Assembly: GCA_035268885.1 (NCBI GenBank)
Contig: DATFKA010000101.1
Coordinates: 1 to 64,000 of the forward strand
DNA length: 64,000 nucleotides
Reading direction: 5' to 3'
Source of the DNA: DATFKA01 sp035268885
Lineage (GTDB): Bacteria > Bacteroidota > Bacteroidia > Chitinophagales > Saprospiraceae
Part shown: positions 55,276-64,000 of the stretch, in pieces
Numbering within the stretch: position 1 is the stretch's first letter
Layout: each line of letters opens with the position of its first letter
Made by a program: the position numbers and the translations under genes
Notes under the pieces: generated by a model
Databases searched by the model: none
The model's input: only the letters and a program-made list of their open reading frames with translations
Told to the model about the DNA's origin: nothing

Positions 55276-56472
55276 ATGCAATTGTTATCCACCGAGAAAA
55301 AGAACGCCGTATTAGATAGTATGATCCGGATTATTGACGAAAAACGGTCAGATATCCTGGCCGCGAACAAAAAGGATCTGGATAACTTCTCTCGGGATGA
55401 TCAGGCACTATACGATCGACTGGTCGTCAATGATGCCAAAGTCGACGGAATGATCAAATCCATTCGCGAAGTACGAGAGCAGGAAGATCCGGTAGGAGCC
55501 GAAATCTCTTCCGTCGTGTTAAATACTGGTCTAAAGATCATTAATCGTACCGCTCCTTTCGGAAACATCATGATCATCTACGAATCGAGACCCGATGTGA
55601 CTATCGAAGCAGCCGTTTTAGCCTTTAAAGCCAACAATAAAATATTCCTCAAAGGCGGTAAAGAAGCTTATCACTCGAATAAGATCCTGGTACGGTGCTG
55701 GCACGAAGCACTACAGGAACACGACCTGGATACTTCCTGGATCACCATGCTGGAATTAAATCGAACCGAAACACAAGAATTCCTTAAGAATCCTTCCGAA
55801 CCCTTAGATCTAATTGTACCACGGGGCGGAGAAGGTCTGATCAATTTTGTAAAGGCCCACGCTAACTGTGCCGTCTTGGTCAGTGGCCGGGGTAATAATT
55901 TCCTCTACGTGGCACCGGATGCCGACTGGTCGCAAACCTTACAGGTAATTGTCAATGCCAAAACGCAGAAGATTTCCGCCTGTAATGCCCTGGATAAGGT
56001 GCTGATCAATACGGATACACCTGGAATCGAAGCCAAGGTGAAGGAATTGGTTGACCTCCTGCAAAAACTTAATGTAGAAGTACTGGTTGATGAGGAAATC
56101 GCTAAATACAGTGACTGCCCAAAGATCAAAGGAGACGATATCTGGTCAGAAGAATTCCTGGCCATGAAGATTGTGATCGGTGGCATCAACAATCTAGATG
56201 CGGCCATTGCCAAAATTAACGAGCACTCCGGACGTCACTCCAGCGTGATTATGACCGAAGATGCCCAACATGCCCAACGCTTTATGGAGCAGGTAGATAG
56301 TGCGGCGGTGTACCACAATGCTTCCTCTCGCTTTACAGACGGCGGACAAATGGGGGTAGGTGCTGAGCTGGCCATTAGTACGGATAAACTGCACCACCGC
56401 GGTCCCTTGGGCCTAAAGCAGTTGGTCACCAATAAATATTATGTCTTTGGGGACGGACACATTCGTAAGTAA
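55276..56472 (+). CDS. proA: Glutamate-5-semialdehyde dehydrogenase (gamma-glutamyl phosphate reductase)
   Basis: A 398-residue ProA from the ATG at 55276; a TTG at 55216 would add 20 atypical residues. It has IYESRPDVTIEAAVLAFKANN, LKGGKEA, VPRGGEGLI, and the catalytic Cys in KISACNALDKV. It reduces glutamyl 5-phosphate to the semialdehyde for proline synthesis. A strong terminator follows 10 bases after the stop. Confidence 0.96.
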   Translation: MQLLSTEKKNAVLDSMIRIIDEKRSDILAANKKDLDNFSRDDQALYDRLVVNDAKVDGMIKSIREVREQEDPVGAEISSVVLNTGLKIINRTAPFGNIMIIYESRPDVTIEAAVLAFKANNKIFLKGGKEAYHSNKILVRCWHEALQEHDLDTSWITMLELNRTETQEFLKNPSEPLDLIVPRGGEGLINFVKAHANCAVLVSGRGNNFLYVAPDADWSQTLQVIVNAKTQKISACNALDKVLINTDTPGIEAKVKELVDLLQKLNVEVLVDEEIAKYSDCPKIKGDDIWSEEFLAMKIVIGGINNLDAAIAKINEHSGRHSSVIMTEDAQHAQRFMEQVDSAAVYHNASSRFTDGGQMGVGAELAISTDKLHHRGPLGLKQLVTNKYYVFGDGHIRK

Positions 56473-56482
56473 AAACGATACA

Positions 56483-56515
56483 AAAGGTCGAAGCTCTTGC
56501 TTCGGCCTTTTTTTA
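56483..56515 (+). terminator. Rho-independent terminator of the pro operon
   Basis: AAAGGTCGAAGC (56483-56494) pairs with GCTTCGGCCTTT (56499-56510), one G-U pair, around TCTT, followed by a T-run. Confidence 0.88.
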
Positions 56516-56541
56516 TGAACTGGAATATCAGCCTAAGCGTA

Positions 56542-57417
56542 TTATCCTTTCAGTTGTAGCCTATATTCTTTGGGAGATGTTCCCATAGTCTTTTTAAACA
56601 CCCTGGAGAAATAATAGGCATCTTCGTAGCCTACTTCCCTGGCAATTTCATGAATCTTTTGTTTACTTAAGCTCAATAACTTACAGGCCTTTTGCATTCT
56701 CAGCATAGTGAGGTATTCTATGGGGGTGTAGGTAGTTCCCTGCTTAAACAGAAGACAAAAGTGTGAAAGAGACCAGCCAATATGACCAGCGATCTCCTCG
56801 AGGCTTAACTTTTGGTGTAGGTGATCCTTCATGAAAATCTTGGCCCGCGAAATTTTATCAATGCCCTGACTTTCTTCTCGTTTTCTAAACTGCCGGAGGT
56901 AGCGTAGAGAGCCCAACAAGTGTTGTAGCAGAATACTGCTATAGACCAGGTTGTCGACGGCAAAATCCTCCAACAGCAGCATTATTTTCCGGAACAGGGC
57001 CAGCCGATCTTCAAATCGGGCATCATCGCTTTCCGGAATAGCCTGGGGTAAGCTTTCATCTGGAATAAAATGATGGTCCTGATGCCCGTTAAAATGAATC
57101 CAGAAAATAGTCCAGGGGTGTTGGTGATCTGCGTAATATTTGTGGGGCCGGTTTTTGGGTAGTATATAATAATAGTTTTTTCGCAACTCAAATTTAGTCC
57201 CCGAGCACTCAATCCAACCTTTTCCATTGGTACATAGAAAAAGAATATTTTCCGAGCAACCCTGTTTTCTTTTCCTAAAATGGTTCTTGGCCTTTGGAAA
57301 AAAACCGATGTCCGTCAGATACAGTTCTTTGGTAAGTGCATTATTTTTAAGGGTTTCGATAGCCCCCTGCGGCAAAACCAGCATTTGCTGACCCTTAAAG
57401 TTATCTTTTTTTCTCAT
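56542..57417 (-). CDS. AraC family transcriptional regulator
   Basis: A 291-residue regulator from the ATG at 57417; a longer reading frame from 57612 would overlap the divergent transporter and is rejected. The N-terminal cupin-like ligand-binding half (about 30-150, with RKNYYYILPKNRPHKYYAD) precedes the C-terminal HTH pair (LSLEEIAGHIGWSLSHFCLLFK and IHEIAREVGYEDAYYFSRVFKK). It is divergent from the sugar transporter gene by 94 bases and likely controls the locus. Confidence 0.94.
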   Translation of the reverse strand: MRKKDNFKGQQMLVLPQGAIETLKNNALTKELYLTDIGFFPKAKNHFRKRKQGCSENILFLCTNGKGWIECSGTKFELRKNYYYILPKNRPHKYYADHQHPWTIFWIHFNGHQDHHFIPDESLPQAIPESDDARFEDRLALFRKIMLLLEDFAVDNLVYSSILLQHLLGSLRYLRQFRKREESQGIDKISRAKIFMKDHLHQKLSLEEIAGHIGWSLSHFCLLFKQGTTYTPIEYLTMLRMQKACKLLSLSKQKIHEIAREVGYEDAYYFSRVFKKTMGTSPKEYRLQLKG

Positions 57418-57511
57418 CCTGCTCAAATAAGAAAATAATCCATTAAAATAAAAATATTCTCCATTTCTTATCAGATAGGAGCTCTTTACTTTTAAACTAA
57501 TAAATGAGATA

Positions 57512-58894
57512 ATGGAAAAATTTAATCTGCTATACTTAACGAGACTTTCCCTGGTAGCCGCTATGGGCGGTCTGCTATTTGGGTACGACTGGGTTGTCAT
57601 TGGGGGTGCCAAGCCTTTCTACGAGCAATTTTTTGGAATCGCATCCGATCCGTTGTTACAGGGCTGGGCCGTGAGTTGCGCCCTGGTGGGTTGTGTCATG
57701 GGGGCGGTAGCTTCCGGTATTTTGTCTAAGAATATGGGACGCAAGCGACTCCTATTAGCGGCCGCTTTTATGTTCCTGGTTTCCGCGATAGGTACGGGCT
57801 TGTCCAATAGTTTTACCTCCTTCGTTCTCTACCGGATCCTGGGAGGTATTGGTATTGGCCTGGCTTCCAACCAGTCACCGGTATACATTGCAGAAATCTC
57901 TCCTGCTAAATTTAGAGGCCGTTACGTATCCATCAACCAACTGACCATTGTCTTGGGTATCCTTCTGGCGCAGGTCACCAATTGGTACATTGCCGAAGAA
58001 GTGGCTCAAAATGCTTCGGCAGCTGAAATACTAAACTCCTGGAATGGACAATGGGGTTGGCGGTACATGTTTTGGGCAGAAGTAGTTCCTTCTTCTCTGT
58101 TTTTCTTATTGATGTTTTTTGTGCCGGATAGCCCCCGGTGGTTAGTGGGCCAGGATAAAGAAAGCAGTGCTGCTGCTATTCTGAGTAAGATCGGTGGCCA
58201 GGCTTACGCCAAAAAAAGCCTGTCAGCCATTAAGGAGTCCTTCCAGTCCGGTACGAGGCAAATCGAAGGAAGCTGGCAACAGGCTAAACCCTACTTTTCT
58301 ATTCTATTGATTGGAATTGTCTTGGCCGTCTTTCAACAATGGTGTGGGATCAACGTCATCTTTCTATATGCGGAGGAGGTATTCACTTCCGCGGGTTATT
58401 CCGTATCAGGTATGCTGCTCAACGTAGTTATTACCGGGAGTGTCAACCTCGTTTTTACGATTCTGGCCATGTCTCTGGTAGATAAACTTGGAAGAAAAAA
58501 ACTATTACTGCTGGGGTCAGGAGGCCTGGCACTCATTTATACTTTTGTCGGTATCTTTTATTTCCTGGGATTTTACGGATGGCCTTTATTACTCCTGATT
58601 GTGCTGGCCATTGCTTGTTATGCCCTCACCCTGGCGCCAGTCACCTGGGTGGTCTTATCGGAGATCTTCCCCAATAGAATCCGGGGAATGGCCATGGCCG
58701 TATCCACCTTTGCGCTCTGGATCGCCAATACCTTCCTGGCCTTCTTTTTTCCGCTCGTGAACGAGCTGGTCAAGGCCCACGGAAGCTTTTGGTTATTTGC
58801 CGGCATTTGCCTGGCAGGATTCTTTTTTATTAGGAGTCGGGTCATGGAGACCAGGGGAAAATCGCTGGAAGAAATCGAAAGAGAACTCATCTAA
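57512..58894 (+). CDS. MFS sugar porter
   Basis: A 460-residue, 12-helix sugar:H+ symporter of the MFS sugar porter family. It has GGLLFGYDWVVIGG, the SKNMGRKR loop, the PDSPRWLVG signature after helix 6, and the DKLGRKKL loop. The central charged loop (about 200-250) is normal. It is first in line with a GH2 lipoprotein and a DUF5107 protein, so the imported sugar is probably a product of that hydrolase. Confidence 0.95.
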   Translation: MEKFNLLYLTRLSLVAAMGGLLFGYDWVVIGGAKPFYEQFFGIASDPLLQGWAVSCALVGCVMGAVASGILSKNMGRKRLLLAAAFMFLVSAIGTGLSNSFTSFVLYRILGGIGIGLASNQSPVYIAEISPAKFRGRYVSINQLTIVLGILLAQVTNWYIAEEVAQNASAAEILNSWNGQWGWRYMFWAEVVPSSLFFLLMFFVPDSPRWLVGQDKESSAAAILSKIGGQAYAKKSLSAIKESFQSGTRQIEGSWQQAKPYFSILLIGIVLAVFQQWCGINVIFLYAEEVFTSAGYSVSGMLLNVVITGSVNLVFTILAMSLVDKLGRKKLLLLGSGGLALIYTFVGIFYFLGFYGWPLLLLIVLAIACYALTLAPVTWVVLSEIFPNRIRGMAMAVSTFALWIANTFLAFFFPLVNELVKAHGSFWLFAGICLAGFFFIRSRVMETRGKSLEEIERELI

Positions 58895-58923
58895 TTTTTA
58901 ATACCAACTAAAACCATAATATT

Positions 58924-61764
58924 TTGAAAAAGCTAACTTATTATCTACTGCTTTCCCTACCTATTTTAGGCTCCGCTTGCACCGCTGAAAAGATCACTAC
59001 CATAGATCTTTCCGGAGCATGGCAGTTTAAAATGGACCCAGGCGACCAGGGAGAGGTCGCCGCCTGGTATAGCACCCAACTTTCCGAAACGATACAGCTG
59101 CCTGGATCAATGGTAGAAAATGGTAAAGGGGAACAAATTACCCTGAATACCGAATGGACGGGAGGTGTTAGAAATCCGGATTGGTACGAAGATCCGAACT
59201 ACGCTCCCTACCACAATCCCGACAACATTAGATTCCCCTATTGGCTACAGCCGGAGAAAAAATATACCGGAGCCGCCTGGTATCAAAAAGAAATCAAGAT
59301 ACCAGCCGACTGGAAGAACCAAACGATTGAGCTTAAACTCGAGCGTTGCCACTGGGAAACCACCGTATGGCTAGATGATCAAAAAATAGGCAGCGAAAAT
59401 AGCCTGGGTACTCCGCATTATTATCTTTTAGAAGACATGGAGCCCGGTCAACACACCCTAAGCATCCGGGTAGACAACCGGGTCAAAGCCATTGATCCAG
59501 GCAGAAACTCGCACAGTATTTCCGATCATACGCAATCCAACTGGAATGGTATAGTTGGTGAAATTTCAATGAAGCCTCTTCCCGCTATCCGTATCCATCA
59601 ATTCCATCTAAAGCCGAATATCACGGAAAAAACGGTGAAAGTTGAAGCCCTTATCGACAACACAACTGGGCAAGAAAAAACCGTAGCCATTCAGCTACAG
59701 GCGGAAGGACAAAACTTTAAAACAGACCTGGAGCCGATCGAGGAAGAAATAAGTCTGCAGGACGGACTCAATGCCATATCCTACGATTATGCTTTGGGTA
59801 ACAATGCCCGATTGTGGGACGAATTTTCACCCCATCTTTATCAATTGAGCCTTCAAATCAAGGATGACAAACAGTGGATTAGCGAAGAAAAAACTTTTGG
59901 TCTTCGAGAAGTCAAGGTAGAAGATAATCTGATCAAAATAAATGGAAGACAAGTCTTCCTACGCGGCACCCTGGAATGTGCTATTTTTCCAAAAACCGGT
60001 TATCCACCCACCGATAAGGAATCCTGGGTGAAAATCTATCAGGTAGTAAAGCGTCACGGACTCAATCATGTACGATTCCACTCCTGGTGTCCGCCCGAAG
60101 TCGCTTTTGAAGCCGCCGACGAAGAAGGTGTTTACCTGCAGGTAGAATGCTCCTCCTGGGCGAACCAGAGTACCACACTGGGCGATGGCAAACCCATCGA
60201 TGATTTCATCTGGGAAGAAAGTAAACGCATCGTGGAAGAATACGGGGATCATCCTTCCTTCTGCCTGATGGCCTACGGTAACGAACCGGGTGGCGACAAC
60301 TACGAGGCCTTTTTGGCAGACTTTGTACAATATTGGAAAGCCGAAGATGACCGGCGCATTTATACCAGTGCTGCCGGATGGCCAGCTATTCCAGAAAACG
60401 AATTCCACAACATCCCCCAACCCCGAATCCAGGGCTGGGGGGAAGAATTGAACAGCATTATCAACAAAGAGCCGCCTAGCACCGATTATGATTGGCACAG
60501 TAGAAATCAAATGCCCAAAGATAACATTCCGGTGATCAGCCATGAGATCGGGCAGTGGTGTGTCTATCCGAATTTTAAAGAAATTGAAAAATACACCGGC
60601 GTACTGAAAGCTAAAAATTTTGAAATTTTCCGAGAAAGTCTGATAGACAATAAAATGGGGCATCTTGCTGACAGTTTCCTTTTGGCCTCCGGTAAACTAC
60701 AGGCCCTTTGCTATAAAGCGGATATCGAAGCGGCCCTGAGGACCAAAAACTTCGGTGGTTTCCAATTATTGGATTTGCACGATTTTCCGGGGCAGGGGAC
60801 TGCGCTGGTAGGTATCCTGGATCCTTTCTGGGAAGAAAAGGGATACATCAGTCCACAGGCATTTAGCAGGTTTTGTAACAGTGTAGTACCACTCGCTCGA
60901 TTGGACAAGAGAACTTTTGTCGAAGGAGAAACCCTGAGCACCCCGGTGGAGGTAGCCAATTTTGGTTCAACCGAAATAGAGAACTCCCCAGCGGAATGGA
61001 GCATCAAAGATGAGGCAGGAAACCTGGTGGGTGAGGGTACCTTTTCCGCTAAGGATATTCCGATTGGCAATGGAATCGCACTGGGAACCATCGAACATAC
61101 CTTCCGGAAAACCGGTAAAGCCCGGAAGTTGAACCTGGAGGTACGTCTAAATGGGTTCGCTAATAGCTGGAACCTTTGGGTGTATCCCGAGATGACAGCG
61201 CTTCAGGATGAGCCGGATGTACTCCTTACCAACCAGTGGAATACTCAGACCCAAAGGGCTTTGGAACAGGGCAAAAAGGTAATTCTGAGCCTGGGAAAAG
61301 GCAGCGTTAAAGAAGGAAAAGGAGGAGAAGTTGGACTGGGTTTTTCCAGTATATTTTGGAATACCGCCTGGACGGACGGCCAGAAGCCACATACACTCGG
61401 CATCCTCTGTGATCCGGAGCACCCCGCCCTGGCCTCCTTTCCAACGGAATACCATTCCGATTGGCAATGGTGGGATGCTGTGTCCCACGCCGACGTGATC
61501 AAACTCAACGATTTATCGGAAGAGATACGTCCTATCGTTCGCGTCATTGACGACTGGGTAAGCAACGGAAGGTTGGCCCTGCTACTAGAAGCTAAAGTTG
61601 GCAACGGCAAACTACTGATCAGTGGCATTGATCTACATAATAACCTGGACCAGCGGATCGAAGCCAGACAATTACTCAGTAGTTTACACGACTACGTGAA
61701 AAGCGACCAGTTCCGCCCGCAGGCGGAGCTCTCCTTCGAGCAGATCAATGGTATACTTAAGTAA
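58924..61764 (+). CDS. Glycoside hydrolase family 2 lipoprotein
   Basis: A 946-residue GH2 enzyme. The start is a TTG at the beginning of the lipoprotein signal (LGSAC, Cys19). The sugar-binding jelly roll (about 30-220), immunoglobulin-like domain and TIM barrel follow. Acid/base Glu454 is in YGNEPGG and nucleophile candidate Glu541 in ISHEIGQW. A C-terminal beta domain is present (about 660-946). Activity could be beta-galactosidase, beta-mannosidase or beta-glucuronidase; not settled by eye. It lies 29 bases after the sugar porter. Confidence 0.92.
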   Translation: MKKLTYYLLLSLPILGSACTAEKITTIDLSGAWQFKMDPGDQGEVAAWYSTQLSETIQLPGSMVENGKGEQITLNTEWTGGVRNPDWYEDPNYAPYHNPDNIRFPYWLQPEKKYTGAAWYQKEIKIPADWKNQTIELKLERCHWETTVWLDDQKIGSENSLGTPHYYLLEDMEPGQHTLSIRVDNRVKAIDPGRNSHSISDHTQSNWNGIVGEISMKPLPAIRIHQFHLKPNITEKTVKVEALIDNTTGQEKTVAIQLQAEGQNFKTDLEPIEEEISLQDGLNAISYDYALGNNARLWDEFSPHLYQLSLQIKDDKQWISEEKTFGLREVKVEDNLIKINGRQVFLRGTLECAIFPKTGYPPTDKESWVKIYQVVKRHGLNHVRFHSWCPPEVAFEAADEEGVYLQVECSSWANQSTTLGDGKPIDDFIWEESKRIVEEYGDHPSFCLMAYGNEPGGDNYEAFLADFVQYWKAEDDRRIYTSAAGWPAIPENEFHNIPQPRIQGWGEELNSIINKEPPSTDYDWHSRNQMPKDNIPVISHEIGQWCVYPNFKEIEKYTGVLKAKNFEIFRESLIDNKMGHLADSFLLASGKLQALCYKADIEAALRTKNFGGFQLLDLHDFPGQGTALVGILDPFWEEKGYISPQAFSRFCNSVVPLARLDKRTFVEGETLSTPVEVANFGSTEIENSPAEWSIKDEAGNLVGEGTFSAKDIPIGNGIALGTIEHTFRKTGKARKLNLEVRLNGFANSWNLWVYPEMTALQDEPDVLLTNQWNTQTQRALEQGKKVILSLGKGSVKEGKGGEVGLGFSSIFWNTAWTDGQKPHTLGILCDPEHPALASFPTEYHSDWQWWDAVSHADVIKLNDLSEEIRPIVRVIDDWVSNGRLALLLEAKVGNGKLLISGIDLHNNLDQRIEARQLLSSLHDYVKSDQFRPQAELSFEQINGILK

Positions 61765-61795
61765 AACCCACTACAAAAATATTATCCGGAAAAAC

Positions 61796-64000
61796 ATGGA
61801 AGTTACATCAAGCATACAGAAAGTCATCATCCCCACTTACGAAGCCGGTACACCAGAAAAAAATCCGATTTACCTGGAAAAGCGAGTCTACCAGGGGAGT
61901 AGTGGAGCTGTGTATCCACTTCCGGTGATAGAAAAGATTGCGGATACAAAGCAGGATAAAGAGTGGCTGGCTATCTATCTGGAGAATCAATACCTTAAGA
62001 TCATGATCCTTCCGGAATTGGGCGGCCGCGTCCAGATGGCTTACGACAAAGTAAAGCAGCGCCATTTTATTTATTACAATCAGGTGATCAAACCCGCCCT
62101 GGTAGGCCTTACCGGGCCCTGGATCTCAGGCGGTATTGAATTCAATTGGCCGCAACACCATCGCCCCTCCACCTACGACCCCGTAGATTACAGTGTAGAA
62201 AATCATTCGGATGGGAGCATTACGGTTTGGTGTAGCGAAGTGGAGCGGATGTTCCGGACCAAAGGGATGGCTGGGTTTAGGTTGTATCCGGACAAAGCCT
62301 ACCTGGAAATCAACGTACAGTTATACAACCGGACGCCCCATCCACAGACCTTCCTCTGGTGGGCGAATCCAGCCGTTAAAGTGAATGATCATTACCAGTC
62401 TGTATTTCCACCGGATGTGCATGCAGTTTTTGACCACGGTAAGCGCGATGTGTCCAGTTTTCCCATCGCTACGGGTACTTATTACAAAATGGATTATTCC
62501 TCCGGTGTGGATATTTCCAGGTATAAAAACATACCGGTACCCACCAGTTACATGGCTATTCAATCCAAATACGATTTTGTAGGCGGCTACGAAAACGACA
62601 GCCGGGCGGGCGTACTGCACGTAGCTGATCACCATCAATCGCCGGGTAAAAAACAATGGACCTGGGGGAATGGTAATTTTGGTCAGGCCTGGGACAGAAA
62701 TCTCACCGACGAAGATGGACCCTACATTGAATTGATGTGTGGTGTGTACACCGATAATCAACCCGATTTCTCCTGGTTACAGCCCTACGAAGAGAAAAGT
62801 TTTAAACAATACTTCATGCCTTATCAGGAGCTGGGTCTGGTCAAAAATGCCACCAAAGAGGCCATGCTAAACCTGGAACCTGAAAAGGATGGAATGAGAC
62901 TAAAGGTATATAGCACCGCGGAATATCCTCAGTCGAGGATACAATTAAAAAGTAAGGGTAAGGTCGTTTACGAAACAAAGGCCGACTTAAGCCCAAGCCT
63001 TGTTTTTGATGAGTGGGTAGACCATCCGATGGAGAAAGGAGACATTTACCTGGCCATTTATGATGAAAAGGGAAAGACCCTGGTAGACTACCAGACCGAA
63101 AAAGCGACCTTAAGCCCCATACCCGAACCCGCACAGCCAGCTAAGGATCCCAGGGATATCCATTCTCCTGAACAGTTGTATTTACGGGGACTACACCTGG
63201 AGCAATACCGCCATGCCACCTATGATCCTACCGCCTATTACCGAAAAGCGCTGGAGATGGAACCCGGTGATATCCGAAATAATAATGCACTGGGGCTCTG
63301 GTTAATGAAACACGGCCAGTTTACCCAGGCAGAATCACATTTCAGAAAAGCCATTGAAACCCTGACCGAGCGAAATCCCAACCCTTATAACGGGGAGCCT
63401 TACTTCAACCTTGGTTTATGCCTGCTCTTTCAGGAAAAAACCGCTGAAGCCTACGATCATTTTTTCAAAGCTACCTGGAATGCCGCCTGGCAGGACAGCG
63501 GCTTCTTCCACTGTGCACAAATCGACTGCCAAAAAAAGGACTTCGAGCGGGCACTGGAATTAGTGGATCGTTCCCTACGACGAAATTGGTTAAACCAAAA
63601 AGCCAGGCATTTGAAGATTATACTCTTGAGAAAGCTAAACCGAAAAGAGGAAGCACTTTCGCTCATCTGGGAAACACTCCAGCAGGATCGCTTCAACTTC
63701 GGTGCCATTTACGAAAAATACCTACTACTTCAGGAAGAGCAAATACTGGATGGCCTAAAGGACTTAATGCGGGGTTACGTGCATAACTTTATTGAATTCT
63801 CACTGGATTATACACAGGCTGGAGCTTATGAGGAAGCATTGGGTTTTATTCAGATCTATTTGAATAACAAGGCTGATGCTTATCCTATGGCGTATTACTT
63901 CAGGGGCTACTATCATTTATTAGCGGGAGAAGAAGAGGTAGCGTTATCCGCCTTTAGCCAGGGGGCTAAGGCTGATCCCACTTACTGTTTCCCCCATCGC
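61796..64000 (+). CDS. DUF5107/TPR protein (partial, runs off window)
   Basis: Open reading frame from an ATG 31 bases after the GH2 stop, still open at the window end (735 codons seen). The N-terminal ~340 residues match the DUF5107 layout of a galactose-mutarotase-like fold (LPELGGRVQMAYD, GGIEFNWPQHHRPSTYD, LWWANPAVKVND). TPR-like helices follow (from about residue 460). Such proteins accompany sugar-degradation genes. No signal peptide, so probably cytosolic. The C terminus is missing. Confidence 0.88.
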   Translation, partial: MEVTSSIQKVIIPTYEAGTPEKNPIYLEKRVYQGSSGAVYPLPVIEKIADTKQDKEWLAIYLENQYLKIMILPELGGRVQMAYDKVKQRHFIYYNQVIKPALVGLTGPWISGGIEFNWPQHHRPSTYDPVDYSVENHSDGSITVWCSEVERMFRTKGMAGFRLYPDKAYLEINVQLYNRTPHPQTFLWWANPAVKVNDHYQSVFPPDVHAVFDHGKRDVSSFPIATGTYYKMDYSSGVDISRYKNIPVPTSYMAIQSKYDFVGGYENDSRAGVLHVADHHQSPGKKQWTWGNGNFGQAWDRNLTDEDGPYIELMCGVYTDNQPDFSWLQPYEEKSFKQYFMPYQELGLVKNATKEAMLNLEPEKDGMRLKVYSTAEYPQSRIQLKSKGKVVYETKADLSPSLVFDEWVDHPMEKGDIYLAIYDEKGKTLVDYQTEKATLSPIPEPAQPAKDPRDIHSPEQLYLRGLHLEQYRHATYDPTAYYRKALEMEPGDIRNNNALGLWLMKHGQFTQAESHFRKAIETLTERNPNPYNGEPYFNLGLCLLFQEKTAEAYDHFFKATWNAAWQDSGFFHCAQIDCQKKDFERALELVDRSLRRNWLNQKARHLKIILLRKLNRKEEALSLIWETLQQDRFNFGAIYEKYLLLQEEQILDGLKDLMRGYVHNFIEFSLDYTQAGAYEEALGFIQIYLNNKADAYPMAYYFRGYYHLLAGEEEVALSAFSQGAKADPTYCFPHR

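Noticed and set aside
57418..57612. 5' extension of the AraC gene
   Set aside because: It would overlap the divergent transporter start and adds sequence not typical of the family; ATG at 57417 is better.
59959..60663. Antisense ORF (234 codons) inside the GH2 gene
   Set aside because: It overlaps the catalytic core of a well-supported GH2 enzyme and has no motif of its own.
1..64000. tRNA, rRNA and CRISPR arrays
   Set aside because: No cloverleaf with a T-loop consensus, no rRNA-like stretch and no regular spaced repeats were seen in any intergenic gap.

Overview
The window reads as a chromosomal segment of a marine-type Bacteroidota, most likely in the Saprospiria/Lewinella neighbourhood. 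The evidence is two secreted proteins with C-terminal type IX secretion (T9SS) sorting domains, an SBP-like DUF6377 regulator, several Bacteroidota-style promoters of the TAnnTTTG type, very few Shine-Dalgarno sequences, many lipoproteins, and a moderate GC content with dense short intergenic gaps. The taxonomic placement is inference; there is no rRNA or tRNA in the window to test it.

Region 1 (1-10.9 kb): a palindromic repeat, an M19 dipeptidase-like protein and a lipoprotein sulfatase; a divergent pair of lipid enzymes acting in opposite directions (App1-type phosphatidate phosphatase and diacylglycerol-kinase-type lipid kinase); a C39-peptidase ABC exporter with its HlyD adaptor and, just behind it, a 39-residue lipoprotein-like ORF; a family 2 glycosyltransferase; and a monoacylglycerol-lipase-like hydrolase. 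Region 2 (10.9-20.2 kb, minus strand): a probable peptide/acyl-amide degradation operon (RidA-like lipoprotein, penicillin acylase, M28 peptidase, M14 carboxypeptidase) headed by a leader hairpin that includes the start codon, then accD and hemE.

Region 3 (20.4-30.3 kb): a dicarboxylate/amino-acid symporter, a small unknown protein, a TlpA-like lipoprotein and a 947-residue TIR-like/TPR/SDR fusion, followed by yebC, a secreted unknown, 3-hydroxybutyryl-CoA dehydrogenase and a zinc-ribbon protein. Region 4 (30.3-47.2 kb): OmpH/Skp, a frameshifted and probably 5'-truncated SUMF1-domain pseudogene, a DUF6377 membrane regulator, an FG-GAP/VCBS T9SS protein, yggS, a deoxynucleoside kinase, gatC, a LolD-like ATPase, a PduO-type adenosyltransferase, a 7TM-HD phosphohydrolase and a 1555-residue surface protein combining EF-hand-like, dockerin-like, cohesin-like and T9SS segments.

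Region 5 (47.2-56.5 kb): fructose-6-phosphate aldolase/transaldolase, a divergent Nramp-like transporter in line with a Gfo/Idh/MocA oxidoreductase and a sugar isomerase (junctions carrying AAAGGNT heptad repeats), a gene-poor repeat-rich stretch with a MITE-like element, a dipeptide epimerase, and a proC-proB-proA proline operon closed by a strong terminator. Region 6 (56.5 kb-end): a sugar-utilisation locus with an AraC regulator divergent from an MFS sugar porter, a GH2 lipoprotein and a DUF5107/TPR protein that runs off the window end.

The most unusual objects are the TIR-like/TPR/SDR fusion, the small lipopeptide behind the C39 exporter, the start-codon hairpin in front of the RidA operon, and the repeat cluster at 49.7-52.4 kb.
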